Assembly (NCBI GenBank): GCA_904420095.1
Contig: CAJFUB010000031.1
Span: forward strand, 80,623 to 144,622
From: an uncultured Clostridia bacterium
GTDB taxonomy: Bacteria; Bacillota; Clostridia; UBA1212; UBA1255
Direction of reading: 5' to 3'
Length of the DNA stretch: 64,000 bases
In this document: positions 35,569 to 44,410 of the stretch, in pieces
How positions within the stretch are numbered: the first letter of the stretch is position 1
How the letters are laid out: every line of letters begins with the position of its first letter
The notes under the pieces: model-generated
Told to the model about the DNA's origin: nothing
What the model saw: only the letters and a program-made list of their open reading frames with translations
Databases searched by the model: none
Made by a program: the position numbers and the translations under genes

Positions 35569-37248
35569 ATGCAAAACAAAAACCTAGAAAATTACATAGA
35601 ATTCCTGTTATCTGCAGCCTTACAAAGATGCAGAAATATATACGATGCTGAGGATTTGACGCAGGAGACCCTTCTTGCAGCTCTGTCATATATGGCACGT
35701 GGCAAAGATATTCAAGATGTAAAAGCGTGGCTTCTCGTTGTTATGGGGCAGAAATTTAATGATATGCTCCGTAAAAGGTATAAAAAACCAATAGTCAGTA
35801 TTGGAGATGGCTTTGATATCCTTGATGAAAAGGCAATAATCCAATTAAATGATGAAGACGACGAAGCTGAGAACGTTCGTAAAGCAGTTGCATACCTTGC
35901 CAAAAACTATCGCGAGGTTATCGTGCGGTACTATATGAACGGTCAGAGTGTAAGTCAGATTGCATCAGAACTCAGCATTCCGGAGGGAACTGTAAAAAGT
36001 AGGTTATATCTCGGCAGGAATCATGTAAAGAAAGGAATCAGCGATATGGAAAAATACTCAAAGCAAAGTTATTCACCTATAACACTTCATATTTCTTGCA
36101 GTGGAAATCCCGGATTAAACGGAGAGCCGGTCACTCTTATCAAAAACGATCTTATCGCCCAGAATATCCTGTGGCGGGCTTACTCTAAGCCGGTAACTAT
36201 TGAGGAGATTGCATTGTCTATCGGTATTCCGGCAGCATATGTTGAGCCTATTGTACAAAAGCTGGTAGACGGTGAACTAATGAAGAAGGTTGGGAACAAA
36301 GTCTATACTGACTTTATGATCCTGACTTTGGAGGATAAGGAAAAGCATATTCCTGCGCAGAAAAAGTGTGTACATGAGAATTTTGAGTTGTTCTGGAATG
36401 CTATCGAAAAAGCCCTTGTGAAGCTACGTCAGTGTGCGTTTTACGAAAGGTGTTCCTTTGATGCAAGGAACTCCCTGGAACTGTATGTTGCATTCAACTG
36501 TCTTGATTATGGAACCTATATGACTTTCTCCGAAATATTCAATACGGAGCAGCAATTCAAGGAACGTCCTAACGGAGGACGATGGATCGCCTTCGGCCAC
36601 GTTAATTTTAAGGAGTTTGATTCCAAGGAGCATGTTGAGCTGTTAGCACATTCTTATTCAGGTGAACGTATTGCAAGGTTTGATAAATATGCCAATAGCG
36701 AGGTGCTTGAAATACATGTGTATGGTGCAGACGGATTCCCTTGTTACCCATATTATCATTCGGCAGATTATACATTTTTCCCTGAGAATACCGATATTGA
36801 TGCGGAGATTGCGAAGCTGCTCTACATTATGCACATGGGCATTGATCCTGAAAGTGTAGGTCTTAATCCTGAATATCTCAAGGCAATTCCCTGGCTCACA
36901 AAATGTAAGATCTTTCGTGAGGAAGAAGGAAAACCAGTCATCAACATTCCTATTCTCCATAAGGATGAGGCACAAGCTTTGTGGAACCTTTGCACGGAAG
37001 CAAAGTACGAAATGGTAAAAGACCTGAAGGAGCTCCTTGCTGAGTTTTACAAAGGAAAGAAGCAAGAAATACCTGCGCATCTGGATAGCGTTCCTCTGCA
37101 GAAACAATATCTATATGCAGATAATGCTATGCTTTTTGCTACAATAAGAGAGGCTATTTCGAGAGGAAAGCTGCATGATGGTAATTATGATAATGATAGA
37201 AACGGCGTTCATCAACCACCTTGTCCTATGGTTTTAGTAATTGGATAA
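35569..37248 (+). CDS. Sigma-70 (ECF-like) factor with long C-terminal extension
   Basis: A 559-residue protein. Region sigma2 spans residues about 8-72 (core DAEDLTQETLLAAL at 26-39) and sigma4 about 104-155 (YREVIVRYYMNGQSVSQIAS, IPEGTVKSRL). The rest, nearly 400 residues, is not part of a normal ECF factor. Residues about 199-250 look like a winged helix (PVTIEEIALSIGI, then VQKLVDGELMKKVGNKVY), and residues 260-540 are Cys- and aromatic-rich with no motif I recognise. Similar long forms occur in Firmicutes, but I cannot name the function. AGAGG is eight bases before the ATG. Codon use is visibly more AT-rich than the flanking genes, and transposase scars lie on both sides, suggesting transfer. 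No anti-sigma gene is adjacent. Confidence 0.82.
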   Translation: MQNKNLENYIEFLLSAALQRCRNIYDAEDLTQETLLAALSYMARGKDIQDVKAWLLVVMGQKFNDMLRKRYKKPIVSIGDGFDILDEKAIIQLNDEDDEAENVRKAVAYLAKNYREVIVRYYMNGQSVSQIASELSIPEGTVKSRLYLGRNHVKKGISDMEKYSKQSYSPITLHISCSGNPGLNGEPVTLIKNDLIAQNILWRAYSKPVTIEEIALSIGIPAAYVEPIVQKLVDGELMKKVGNKVYTDFMILTLEDKEKHIPAQKKCVHENFELFWNAIEKALVKLRQCAFYERCSFDARNSLELYVAFNCLDYGTYMTFSEIFNTEQQFKERPNGGRWIAFGHVNFKEFDSKEHVELLAHSYSGERIARFDKYANSEVLEIHVYGADGFPCYPYYHSADYTFFPENTDIDAEIAKLLYIMHMGIDPESVGLNPEYLKAIPWLTKCKIFREEEGKPVINIPILHKDEAQALWNLCTEAKYEMVKDLKELLAEFYKGKKQEIPAHLDSVPLQKQYLYADNAMLFATIREAISRGKLHDGNYDNDRNGVHQPPCPMVLVIG

Positions 37249-37352
37249 TAATTATATTTTGGCCTCCGCAATATTCGGGATACTCCCGAGCCTCGTAAAA
37301 TTTGGCTCTGCCCAAAGTACCTAATGACATATCTTATATCAGGTTTTCCCGT

Positions 37353-37606
37353 TTACGCAAAACTTGAATCGCTCTCGGTGAGTTTTAGCTCTGTCTCTGT
37401 GTGCCGGTTCGGATGGTGGTGCGGCCGCCTGGACCGGCACACAGAGATGCTGCCGGTCCATCCCCGCGTGCCGTCCAGAAGTAGATGTATGACCGGCTTT
37501 TGTTGTACTTTCGGCTGGCACGGCTCACACCATATTTGTCCGCATATTGCGATTGTCGATAGCGCATGTCTTGTGTTACTCTGTTCCTCAGTGCGCCCCA
37601 GGCAAG
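37353..37606 (-). pseudogene. Decayed N-terminal fragment of an HTH transposase
   Basis: Read on the minus strand: VTQDMRYRQSQYADKYGVS, then RASRKYNKSRSYIYFW, then after a frameshift RPHHHPNRHTETELKL and a stop at 37353-37355. I recognise this as the start of a common clostridial HTH/DDE transposase (IS481/IS3-like), normally continuing for 200 or more residues. Only the DNA-binding part survives, with at least one frameshift, so it is dead. Confidence 0.7.
37394..37447. repeat. 15-bp perfect inverted repeat inside the transposase scar
   Basis: Arms 37394-37408 (TCTCTGTGTGCCGGT) and 37433-37447 are exact complements with a 24-base loop. It lies within the fragment at the place where its reading frame breaks. 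Confidence 0.8.
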
Positions 37607-37608
37607 AC

Positions 37609-37637
37609 TTGTATTTTATCAGAGAATCCTGTATACT
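37609..37637 (+). promoter_or_regulatory. Promoter of yebC
   Basis: -35 TTGTAT, 17-base spacer, -10 TATACT on the plus strand, 40 bases upstream of the yebC ATG and directly beside the transposase scar. Confidence 0.8.
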
Positions 37638-37676
37638 TATAAGCCGTGCAAATGAATAACAACGGAGGTTTTTTAC

Positions 37677-38405
37677 ATGTCAGGTCATTCAAAATGGGCG
37701 AATATCAAGCATAAAAAAGGAAAATCAGACGCACAAAAGGCAAAGGTATTTACAAAAATCGGAAGAGAGCTGCAGATCGCCGTAAAATCCGGAGGACCTG
37801 ACCCCGAGTCCAACAGCAAGCTGAAAGACGTCATCGCAAAAGCAAAAGCCGCAAACATGCCGAACGACAATATTATGAGAAGCATTAAAAGGGCCTCGGG
37901 CGACAATGCGAACGACGTCATGGAAGAAATTACCTATGAAGGTTACGGCCCCTCCGGCGTCGCTATCATTGTGGAAACGGTTACTGACAACAGAAACAGA
38001 ACGGCCGCCGACATTCGCCATATTTTCGATAAATTCGGCGGAAATCTCGGTTCTACGGGTTGCGTGTCGTTTATGTTTGACAAGAAGGGCCTGATCGTAA
38101 TTGAAAACGACGGAGATATCGAGGAGGAAACCCTGATGATGGACGCGCTGGAATGCGGCGCCGAGGATTTTTCCGCCGATGACGACGCCTTCGAAATCAC
38201 CACGGATCCCGCTGATTTTTCAAACGTCCGCAGCGCCCTGGAAGAAAAAGGATATTCCTTTCTGGAGGCTGCGGTCAGCATGATTCCGCAGAATTACGTA
38301 ACGCTCACCGAAGAAAAGCCGCTTGAGCAGATCGAACGGCTGATCGACGCCCTCGAGGACAACGACGACGTGATGGAAGTCTGGCACAACTGGGAACAGG
38401 CGTGA
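37677..38405 (+). CDS. yebC: YebC/PmpR-family protein
   Basis: A 242-residue member of the YebC family, described both as DNA-binding transcriptional regulators and, more recently, as ribosome-associated factors that relieve stalling at proline runs. The family N-terminus SGHSKWANIKHKKGK and central YEGYGPSGVAIIVE are diagnostic; the C-terminal half is acidic. CGGAGG is nine bases from the ATG. The stop is 7 bases from the convergent mnmA stop, with no hairpin between them. Confidence 0.95.
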   Translation: MSGHSKWANIKHKKGKSDAQKAKVFTKIGRELQIAVKSGGPDPESNSKLKDVIAKAKAANMPNDNIMRSIKRASGDNANDVMEEITYEGYGPSGVAIIVETVTDNRNRTAADIRHIFDKFGGNLGSTGCVSFMFDKKGLIVIENDGDIEEETLMMDALECGAEDFSADDDAFEITTDPADFSNVRSALEEKGYSFLEAAVSMIPQNYVTLTEEKPLEQIERLIDALEDNDDVMEVWHNWEQA

Positions 38406-38412
38406 GAATAAA

Positions 38413-39447
38413 TCATTCGCAGATTTCACCGCCGCCCACGACGGTCTCTCCGTCATAGACAACGGCAAACTGCCCCGGCGTAACGGCACGCTGGGGCTTT
38501 TTAAATGTAATCACCGCTTCGGAGCCATTCAGGGAAAGCGCCGCGGGCATATCCGGCTGTCCATAACGGTGCTTTGCAGTAAGATGGTCCGGATTGTAAT
38601 CCGGGTACAGCAGATTGAACTCCTTAACCCGGACGGTGTCGGAATAAAGCAGCGCGTCGTCTCCCATCACCACGGTGTGATCCGAGGCATTTTTGGCAAT
38701 CACATATAGCGGCCTGCCGAATGCGGTGCGGACGCCTTTTCGCTGTCCGATCGTATAGCGCGCAATTCCCTCGTGCGTGCCGAGCACCCTGCCCTGCGGA
38801 TCCGTAAAAGTCCCGCGCTCCAGTTTTCTTCCCGTATACGCCTCAATAAAATCCGCATACGCCCCAGGGCCCCCTTTTACGAAGCAGATATCTTGACTGT
38901 CCTTCCGATCGGCATTTTCAAAGCCGAACAATGCGGCCGCCGCGCGAACACGCTCTTTGTCATAACATTCCAAAGGAAACACGGCGCGTTCCAGCTGAGA
39001 CAGGCTCAGCCCATGCAGAAAATAGGACTGGTCCTTCTCTCGGTGCGCCGAGCGGAGCAGCCGGGGCACGGAACCGGTGCGGAGCACGCGCGCATAATGT
39101 CCCGTTGCGATCCGCTCATAGCCCAGCTTCTCCGCTTCCCGGTAAAAAGCGCCGAATTTAATCGTCCGGTTGCATACGACGCACGGATTCGGCGTGCTGC
39201 CGCCAAGATAAGAATCGCAGAAATAATCCAGCACCTGTTCTCGAAAATCGGATACCATATCAAACTCGTAGAACGGGATCTCCAGGCGTTCCGCCGCCCG
39301 TCTCGCTTCCCTGCCGTCTTCCGGGGCGGACAGCTCCGGCGGCAGCATTCGCATATACGCGCCGCCGACCTCCCAGCCTGCATCCCGCAGAAGCATTGCG
39401 GCCACCGTACTATCTACGCCGCCGCTCATCGCAACAAGCACACGCAT
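38413..39447 (-). CDS. mnmA: tRNA 2-thiouridine(34) synthase
   Basis: ATP-dependent thiolase making s2U34 in tRNA-Lys, -Glu and -Gln. Length is 344 residues from the ATG of MRVLVAMSGGVDSTVAA (PP-loop), chosen because GGGAGG is six bases upstream; the longer frame lacks a site and spans the promoter. Catalytic cysteines are in NPCVVCN and DSQDICFVKGG, and GQRKGV is the tRNA-recognition motif. No cysteine desulfurase gene is adjacent, so sulfur must come from elsewhere. Confidence 0.95.
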   Translation of the reverse strand: MRVLVAMSGGVDSTVAAMLLRDAGWEVGGAYMRMLPPELSAPEDGREARRAAERLEIPFYEFDMVSDFREQVLDYFCDSYLGGSTPNPCVVCNRTIKFGAFYREAEKLGYERIATGHYARVLRTGSVPRLLRSAHREKDQSYFLHGLSLSQLERAVFPLECYDKERVRAAAALFGFENADRKDSQDICFVKGGPGAYADFIEAYTGRKLERGTFTDPQGRVLGTHEGIARYTIGQRKGVRTAFGRPLYVIAKNASDHTVVMGDDALLYSDTVRVKEFNLLYPDYNPDHLTAKHRYGQPDMPAALSLNGSEAVITFKKPQRAVTPGQFAVVYDGETVVGGGEICE

Positions 39448-39478
39448 AAAAAACCTCCCATTCTGAATCGTTCGCATC

Positions 39479-39507
39479 ATTTTACCACATAAAAAAAACC
39501 GTTTCCA
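39479..39507 (-). promoter_or_regulatory. Promoter of mnmA
   Basis: -35 TGGAAA (4 of 6), 17-base spacer, -10 TAAAAT with TGG before it (extended -10) on the minus strand, 32 bases upstream of the mnmA ATG. Confidence 0.6.
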
Positions 39508-39524
39508 TATGATGGCGGAATTTC

Positions 39525-39553
39525 TTGTCAAACCGCCGAATCCATGCTATATT
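39525..39553 (+). promoter_or_regulatory. Promoter of the membrane protein/glycosidase/HAD/acpS operon
   Basis: -35 TTGTCA, 17-base spacer, -10 TATATT preceded by TGC (extended -10) on the plus strand. It is back to back with the mnmA promoter, 17 bases apart. Confidence 0.8.
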
Positions 39554-39581
39554 AGCAAGGAAGCGAACGGGAGGTCAAGCT

Positions 39582-41516
39582 ATGGGATATGCCCTGTTTT
39601 TATTTTATATTTTATTAGGCGTAATCAACGCGTATCTCCTGCTGAGCAGGGAGAAACCAACAAGAATCCTATGGGCCGGCGGTGTGGCCGGACTGATTTT
39701 CCTGATGTGGTCTCATGTTCCTTTTTCCTTTCTTTTCGGCTTCGGGATTCTCTCCCATGTACTCGGACTGATTCTCGTGATTGTATGGACCATTGTGTTT
39801 TATGTCATAAAGCGCAGACACCTCCCGCGTCTTAGCGGACTTTTGCACAGGCGCTGGAAGCCCGATAAAGAAGACCTTTTCCTGCTTGCCGCTGTTTTTG
39901 TCATGAGCCTTTACTGCATTGTCTGCCTTTACAGCCATACCCTGTATGAGATCGACGGCGCATATTATACGGGACAGTGTACCTATGGCGATATGAATTT
40001 TCATCTCGGGATCATTACCAGCATCAAGGAACAGGGAAGCTTCCCGCCGGACTACAATATTTTCCCCGGGCAGAGGCTTGACTATTATTTTCTTTCCGAC
40101 TCTGTCTCCTCTTCCCTTTATCTGTTCGGATGCAGTCTGAAGGCCGCGTACATGCTGCCGATGATCTTTGCATTCATGCTTACGTTTGCAGGGATGTGGC
40201 ATCTGGCATACGCCGTTCTGAAACGCGTCAGCAAAACGCTGACCGCATTTATTCTCTTTTTTTTCAACGGCGGATTCGGCCTGATGTATTTTCTTGACGG
40301 ACTGAAAGCAGAAGGCGGCGCGGAGAATTTCAACCGCATTTTTACGGCATATTATGAAACGCCGACCAATTACGTCAACAGCGGCTCGCGTCTTTCGAAT
40401 ATCTGCTGGACGAATACCGTGGTCGACATGATGCTTCCGCAGCGCGCGACGCTGTTTGGCTGGATGTCCGTTTTTCTTGTGCTGTATCTCCTCTACCTGG
40501 CCGTATTTGAAGACAGAAACGAGCTGTTCCTGGCTGCGGGGATTCTTGGCGGCCTGCTTCCCATGATCCAAACCTATTCCTATTTTACGCTTGGAATTAC
40601 GGCGCTTGTCTGGCTGATTCACAGCTGCGTCAGGAACCGCTTTGGGAAAAAGACGCTGCTGAACTGGCTCAAATTCGGGCTTCCCGCGGTAATCCTGGCG
40701 ATTCCGCAATTTTACATCTGGATTTTCGGCGAGGTCAGCGAGGAACGCTTTCTTCGCTTTGAATTTAATGCCTATAACGCCACGGATCACTGGCTCTGGT
40801 TCTGGGTAAAAAATGTCGGGATCGTCTTCATCCTGCTGCTGCCCGCCTTTCTGAACGCAAGCCGGAGGCTTAAAATCGTACACGCCGCGGGTGCGCTCAT
40901 TTTTGTGATCAGTGAGTTTATCGTCTTCCAAACGTTTGCGTATGACAACAATAAGCTGTATCTCATGTGGTATCTGTTCGCCGTACTTCTTGTTGCGGAT
41001 TTTCTCGTGGATTGTTACGATAAACTGCGCTCGATGAAGGCCGCGCGCATCGTCGTTGCGGCAATGCTGCTCATCGTATGTACGGCTTCCGCTTTCTTTA
41101 CGATGATCCGGGAATACAATTCAGGCCGGGAAGGCCGCAATTATATGCTGTATAACAAAGACCATATCGCCAGCGCGGAATATATCAGGGAAAACACGGA
41201 GCCTGACGCGCTGTTTCTGTCATACAACAATCATAACAACACGGTTGCCTGCCTGACCGGAAGAAACATTTTTACCGGTTCCGGAACCTTTCTGTATTCA
41301 CACGGCGTCGATTACAACGGGAGGGCGGAAATCGTCAAAAGCATGTTTACGGATGCGGCGGCGTTTGAAAAATACCGCGCAGAATACGGTTTTGATTATA
41401 TCTATCTGTCATCCTACGAAAGAAGTAATTATACAGGCCTCATAGAAGGCTATTTTGAGGAACGCTTCCCCGTGGTGTTCGAGCAGGGAGAAGTCAAAAT
41501 ATACGATATCAGATAA
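39582..41516 (+). CDS. Multipass membrane protein, GT-C glycosyltransferase-like
   Basis: A 644-residue protein with about a dozen membrane helices. An extracytoplasmic loop after helix 4 carries YEIDGAYYTGQCTYGDMNFHLG and GQRLDYYFLSD, the kind of acidic/His loop seen in GT-C enzymes that use polyprenyl-phosphate sugars. The soluble C-terminal 130 residues (ASAEYIRENTEPDALFLSYNN onward) resemble the periplasmic tail of YfhO-like proteins. The ATG at 39582 has GGGAGG seven bases upstream. It is first in an operon with a GH106-like protein, a HAD phosphatase and acpS. A surface glycan role is inferred. Confidence 0.75.
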   Translation: MGYALFLFYILLGVINAYLLLSREKPTRILWAGGVAGLIFLMWSHVPFSFLFGFGILSHVLGLILVIVWTIVFYVIKRRHLPRLSGLLHRRWKPDKEDLFLLAAVFVMSLYCIVCLYSHTLYEIDGAYYTGQCTYGDMNFHLGIITSIKEQGSFPPDYNIFPGQRLDYYFLSDSVSSSLYLFGCSLKAAYMLPMIFAFMLTFAGMWHLAYAVLKRVSKTLTAFILFFFNGGFGLMYFLDGLKAEGGAENFNRIFTAYYETPTNYVNSGSRLSNICWTNTVVDMMLPQRATLFGWMSVFLVLYLLYLAVFEDRNELFLAAGILGGLLPMIQTYSYFTLGITALVWLIHSCVRNRFGKKTLLNWLKFGLPAVILAIPQFYIWIFGEVSEERFLRFEFNAYNATDHWLWFWVKNVGIVFILLLPAFLNASRRLKIVHAAGALIFVISEFIVFQTFAYDNNKLYLMWYLFAVLLVADFLVDCYDKLRSMKAARIVVAAMLLIVCTASAFFTMIREYNSGREGRNYMLYNKDHIASAEYIRENTEPDALFLSYNNHNNTVACLTGRNIFTGSGTFLYSHGVDYNGRAEIVKSMFTDAAAFEKYRAEYGFDYIYLSSYERSNYTGLIEGYFEERFPVVFEQGEVKIYDIR

Positions 41517-41539
41517 ACAAAAGAAAGGACTTATTGAAA

Positions 41540-43708
41540 ATGGAAAATTACAGACCTCTAAAAATACTCCATGGCTATTCTTTTGGAGAAGCGGGAACCG
41601 ATATTGGAGAGAAAAAAAGGATCATAGAAAAACGGATCGACGATCTGCGGGAAAAGGGCTACGGCGGAATCGTAACAAACGTCGATATGGATCAGAATTA
41701 TCTGCATGACGCGGAAAGCTGGGAGCTGTTCAGACATGCGGTACAGTATGCGGTGAATCAACGCGGAATGAAAATCTGGATTTATGACGAAAAGGGCTAC
41801 CCCAGCGGCAGCGCGGGAGGACTTACGCTGCGCGAGAATCCCGAATACGAATGCAAGGGGCTTGTGCTCGTTAAGAAAAACGCCGCTGCCGGGGAAAAAA
41901 TTATGATTGAGAAGCCGCGCGGGCATCTTGCCGTGCAGGCCGTTTATTTTATAGACTGTACCGGAAAGCAATCTGATCTGTCGGCAGATACAGACGCGGA
42001 CGGCACGCTCCGCTATACAGCGGAAGCAGACGGCGACGTCTACTATTTTGTAACAAAGCCGCTGTATGAAGGCACTCACGCACAGCATAACACCTGCGCC
42101 TCAAGACGTTACATCAGCCTTACCGACGCAAAGGCAGTCGGCGCCTTTCTCGAAAATACATACCGCGCTTATACGGATCAGCTGGAAGCTCTTCGTCTTC
42201 CGGAGGGCAGTATCCAGGCATTTTTCACGGATGAGCCTTCCCTGCAGGCCTGTTACCTCAACAAGGGCCTTGATCCCGCTCAAGTAGACGATCCATTCGA
42301 TCCCGAGCTGCCGCTGTACCCTGTTGTAGCATGGGAAAACGGTCTTGCCAGGCGATATTGGGAAAAATATGGAGAGGACCTGCTCCCTTGTCTGCATTTT
42401 CTGTTTGAAGGAGACAGCCGCCGGGCAAAGGTCACGCGGTATCAGTTTTATACGCTGATCTCCGATTTATATGAGGATGCCTTCTACCGGCAGATTTCGG
42501 AATTCTGCGCGGAGCATGGGATCGCGTTTTCCGGGCATCTGCTGCTGGAAGAGAACCTGCTGCACCACGCAATCTTTGAAGGGAACTTTTTCAATCTCAC
42601 GCGTCATATGCATATCCCCGGAATCGATATGCTGTTTACAAAGCCGGAAAGCGTCTTGCGCTTTGCGGAAACGCCGAAGCTTCTGTCTTCCGTAGCGGCC
42701 TGGTACGGAAGAGAGCATGTGATGTCGGAAATCTCCGGTCATACGGAAAATGCGCTCCGCATCCCCTTTGACATAAACGATATGATCTGTGCGCAGCTGA
42801 TTCAATTCGTGCTGGGCGTAGATATTTTCAACTCTTATTTCGATGACGGCAGTCTCACGCAGGAAGAAAACAGGCTGCTGTGCGACACGGTTGCCAGGGC
42901 CTGCAAAGAATTTGCCGGAAAAACCTCCATGGCAGACGTCATTTTATATTATCCGATCGAATCGGCGCAGGCCTCCGTCAAGGGCTCGGATCAGCAGCTC
43001 TATGAACGGCCCTTCGATGCAGACGCAGTCGCCTGTGAAGAAAGCTGGAGAAGCAGCATCGATCTTCTGCTTCGGAATCATTATATGTTTGACTGCGCAG
43101 ATGAAACCGTGCTGGCGGGCGCCGATATTATCCAGGAGGAATGCTGCGTCAGAAATCCGGCCTCAGGAATCCGGTATCACGCGCTCGTCGTCCCCAAGCT
43201 TGCCGCCGTCACGCTTTCTGCGCTGGAGCTTTTCCAAAAATGCGCTGACTGCGGAATTCCCGTAATCGTAAACGATCTCTCCCCTGCCGTCACCGTGCTT
43301 GGGACGGACGCTCCCGAAGCGGGAAGCAATGCTGTAATTCGTCTTTTATCCAGTGAAAACGTAACAAACGCGCGATCCGGGGAAGACGCGCTGAAAAGCC
43401 TGCAATATATTTTACCCCCAAACATAGAGCTGATCGGAGACGAAGGCCAGGTCATCGCGCTATCCAAAAGAGATCCGGATTCTGGTAAAATTTCTTATAT
43501 CGCCGTTAATACGTCCAATGTCTCAAGGGAGATTACGCTCGTTCTCGATTATCCGGGACCGTTCGGCACAAAGCCACCCGCAGGAATTCCCTGCATGGAC
43601 GTAAAAAATGGAATGTGGACGGAGCTCCCAGCGGCCCTGCTTCCAGAGGACAGGATTTGCGTTCAGGCAAAAATCCCGGCGCTTGGCGCATATATTTTCA
43701 GATTTTAA
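41540..43708 (+). CDS. GH106-like glycoside hydrolase (short paralogue)
   Basis: A 722-residue cytosolic protein, a diverged paralogue of the 1027-residue enzyme at 22398-25481. Shared blocks are YDEKGYPSGSAGG (residues 82-94), FTDEPS, GHLLLEENLL and IPGIDML, all in the same order, then AEISG/SEISG-like segments. The C-terminal beta-sandwich domains of the larger protein are mostly absent, with only a short sandwich-like end. The ATG has AAGGA about ten bases upstream. Probably a glycosidase acting on imported or cytosolic oligosaccharides; sugar unknown. Confidence 0.78.
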   Translation: MENYRPLKILHGYSFGEAGTDIGEKKRIIEKRIDDLREKGYGGIVTNVDMDQNYLHDAESWELFRHAVQYAVNQRGMKIWIYDEKGYPSGSAGGLTLRENPEYECKGLVLVKKNAAAGEKIMIEKPRGHLAVQAVYFIDCTGKQSDLSADTDADGTLRYTAEADGDVYYFVTKPLYEGTHAQHNTCASRRYISLTDAKAVGAFLENTYRAYTDQLEALRLPEGSIQAFFTDEPSLQACYLNKGLDPAQVDDPFDPELPLYPVVAWENGLARRYWEKYGEDLLPCLHFLFEGDSRRAKVTRYQFYTLISDLYEDAFYRQISEFCAEHGIAFSGHLLLEENLLHHAIFEGNFFNLTRHMHIPGIDMLFTKPESVLRFAETPKLLSSVAAWYGREHVMSEISGHTENALRIPFDINDMICAQLIQFVLGVDIFNSYFDDGSLTQEENRLLCDTVARACKEFAGKTSMADVILYYPIESAQASVKGSDQQLYERPFDADAVACEESWRSSIDLLLRNHYMFDCADETVLAGADIIQEECCVRNPASGIRYHALVVPKLAAVTLSALELFQKCADCGIPVIVNDLSPAVTVLGTDAPEAGSNAVIRLLSSENVTNARSGEDALKSLQYILPPNIELIGDEGQVIALSKRDPDSGKISYIAVNTSNVSREITLVLDYPGPFGTKPPAGIPCMDVKNGMWTELPAALLPEDRICVQAKIPALGAYIFRF

Positions 43709-43726
43709 CGAAAGGGAGACACGGCA

Positions 43727-44404
43727 TTGAAGGTTGATTTCAGACGAATTCGAGGTGTCATATTTGATATGGACGGCGTACTGGTGGATTCCGAGCCCGC
43801 GATGGCACGCTCCGCAGTAGAAGGAATGGCGGAATATGGGATCACCGCCTCCCCCGAAGATTTTACACCGTATCTGGGAACAGACGAAAAAACATATTTT
43901 GGCTGCGTAGCAGAGCTGCACGGAGGAACGTATTCCGATGCGCTTGGCCGCAGGATCTACGATATTTACTGCGAAACGGCTCCCAGCCGCGTCGTTCCGT
44001 TTGCAGGCGCTGCCGAAGCCGTCATCCGCATCCACAAAATGGGATATCAGACCGCCATCGCATCCAGCGCCACAAAGCGAAAGCTGGAAGTCAATATAAC
44101 AGCCTCCCGCATCCCGCGGGAGGCGCTTGGCTGTATCGTTTCAGGCTCAGACGTCGTAAAGCGCAAGCCAGATCCCGAAATTTTCCTGACCGCTGCAGCG
44201 CGGCTTGGGCTTTCCCCCGAGGCCTGTATCGTAGCGGAAGACGCGCTCAGCGGCGTGAAAGCGGCAAAAGCTGCCGGAATGATCTGTTTTGGCATTACGA
44301 CGACGTTTTCCGCAGAGATTCTTCTGGAAGCGGGCGCGGACTGCACCGCAGCCGGCGTCGCCGCTCTGGTTCCCTATCTTGAAGCCCAAAAGAACGGAGG
44401 CTGA
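43727..44404 (+). CDS. HAD-superfamily phosphatase, beta-phosphoglucomutase-like
   Basis: Haloacid-dehalogenase fold enzyme of 225 residues: nucleophile motif DMDGVLVDSEP (residues 14-24), motif II ASSATKRK, motif III Lys in VKRKPDPEIF, and motif IV VAEDALSGVKAA. The cap type and DxDGVxxDSE are those of beta-phosphoglucomutases and sugar-phosphate phosphatases. Starts at TTG with GGGAG eight bases upstream. It lies 18 bases after the GH106-like gene, so a sugar phosphate substrate is plausible. Confidence 0.88.
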   Translation: MKVDFRRIRGVIFDMDGVLVDSEPAMARSAVEGMAEYGITASPEDFTPYLGTDEKTYFGCVAELHGGTYSDALGRRIYDIYCETAPSRVVPFAGAAEAVIRIHKMGYQTAIASSATKRKLEVNITASRIPREALGCIVSGSDVVKRKPDPEIFLTAAARLGLSPEACIVAEDALSGVKAAKAAGMICFGITTTFSAEILLEAGADCTAAGVAALVPYLEAQKNGG

Positions 44405-44410
44405 TCATTT

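Larger units (their letters stand above)
37249..37608. other. Transposon scar region without intact genes
   Basis: About 360 bp after the sigma-factor gene. The first 100 bp are AT-rich with a weak CGGGA-TAC-TCCCG hairpin near 37290 that could be its terminator. The remainder is a decayed transposase fragment listed separately. Confidence 0.6.
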
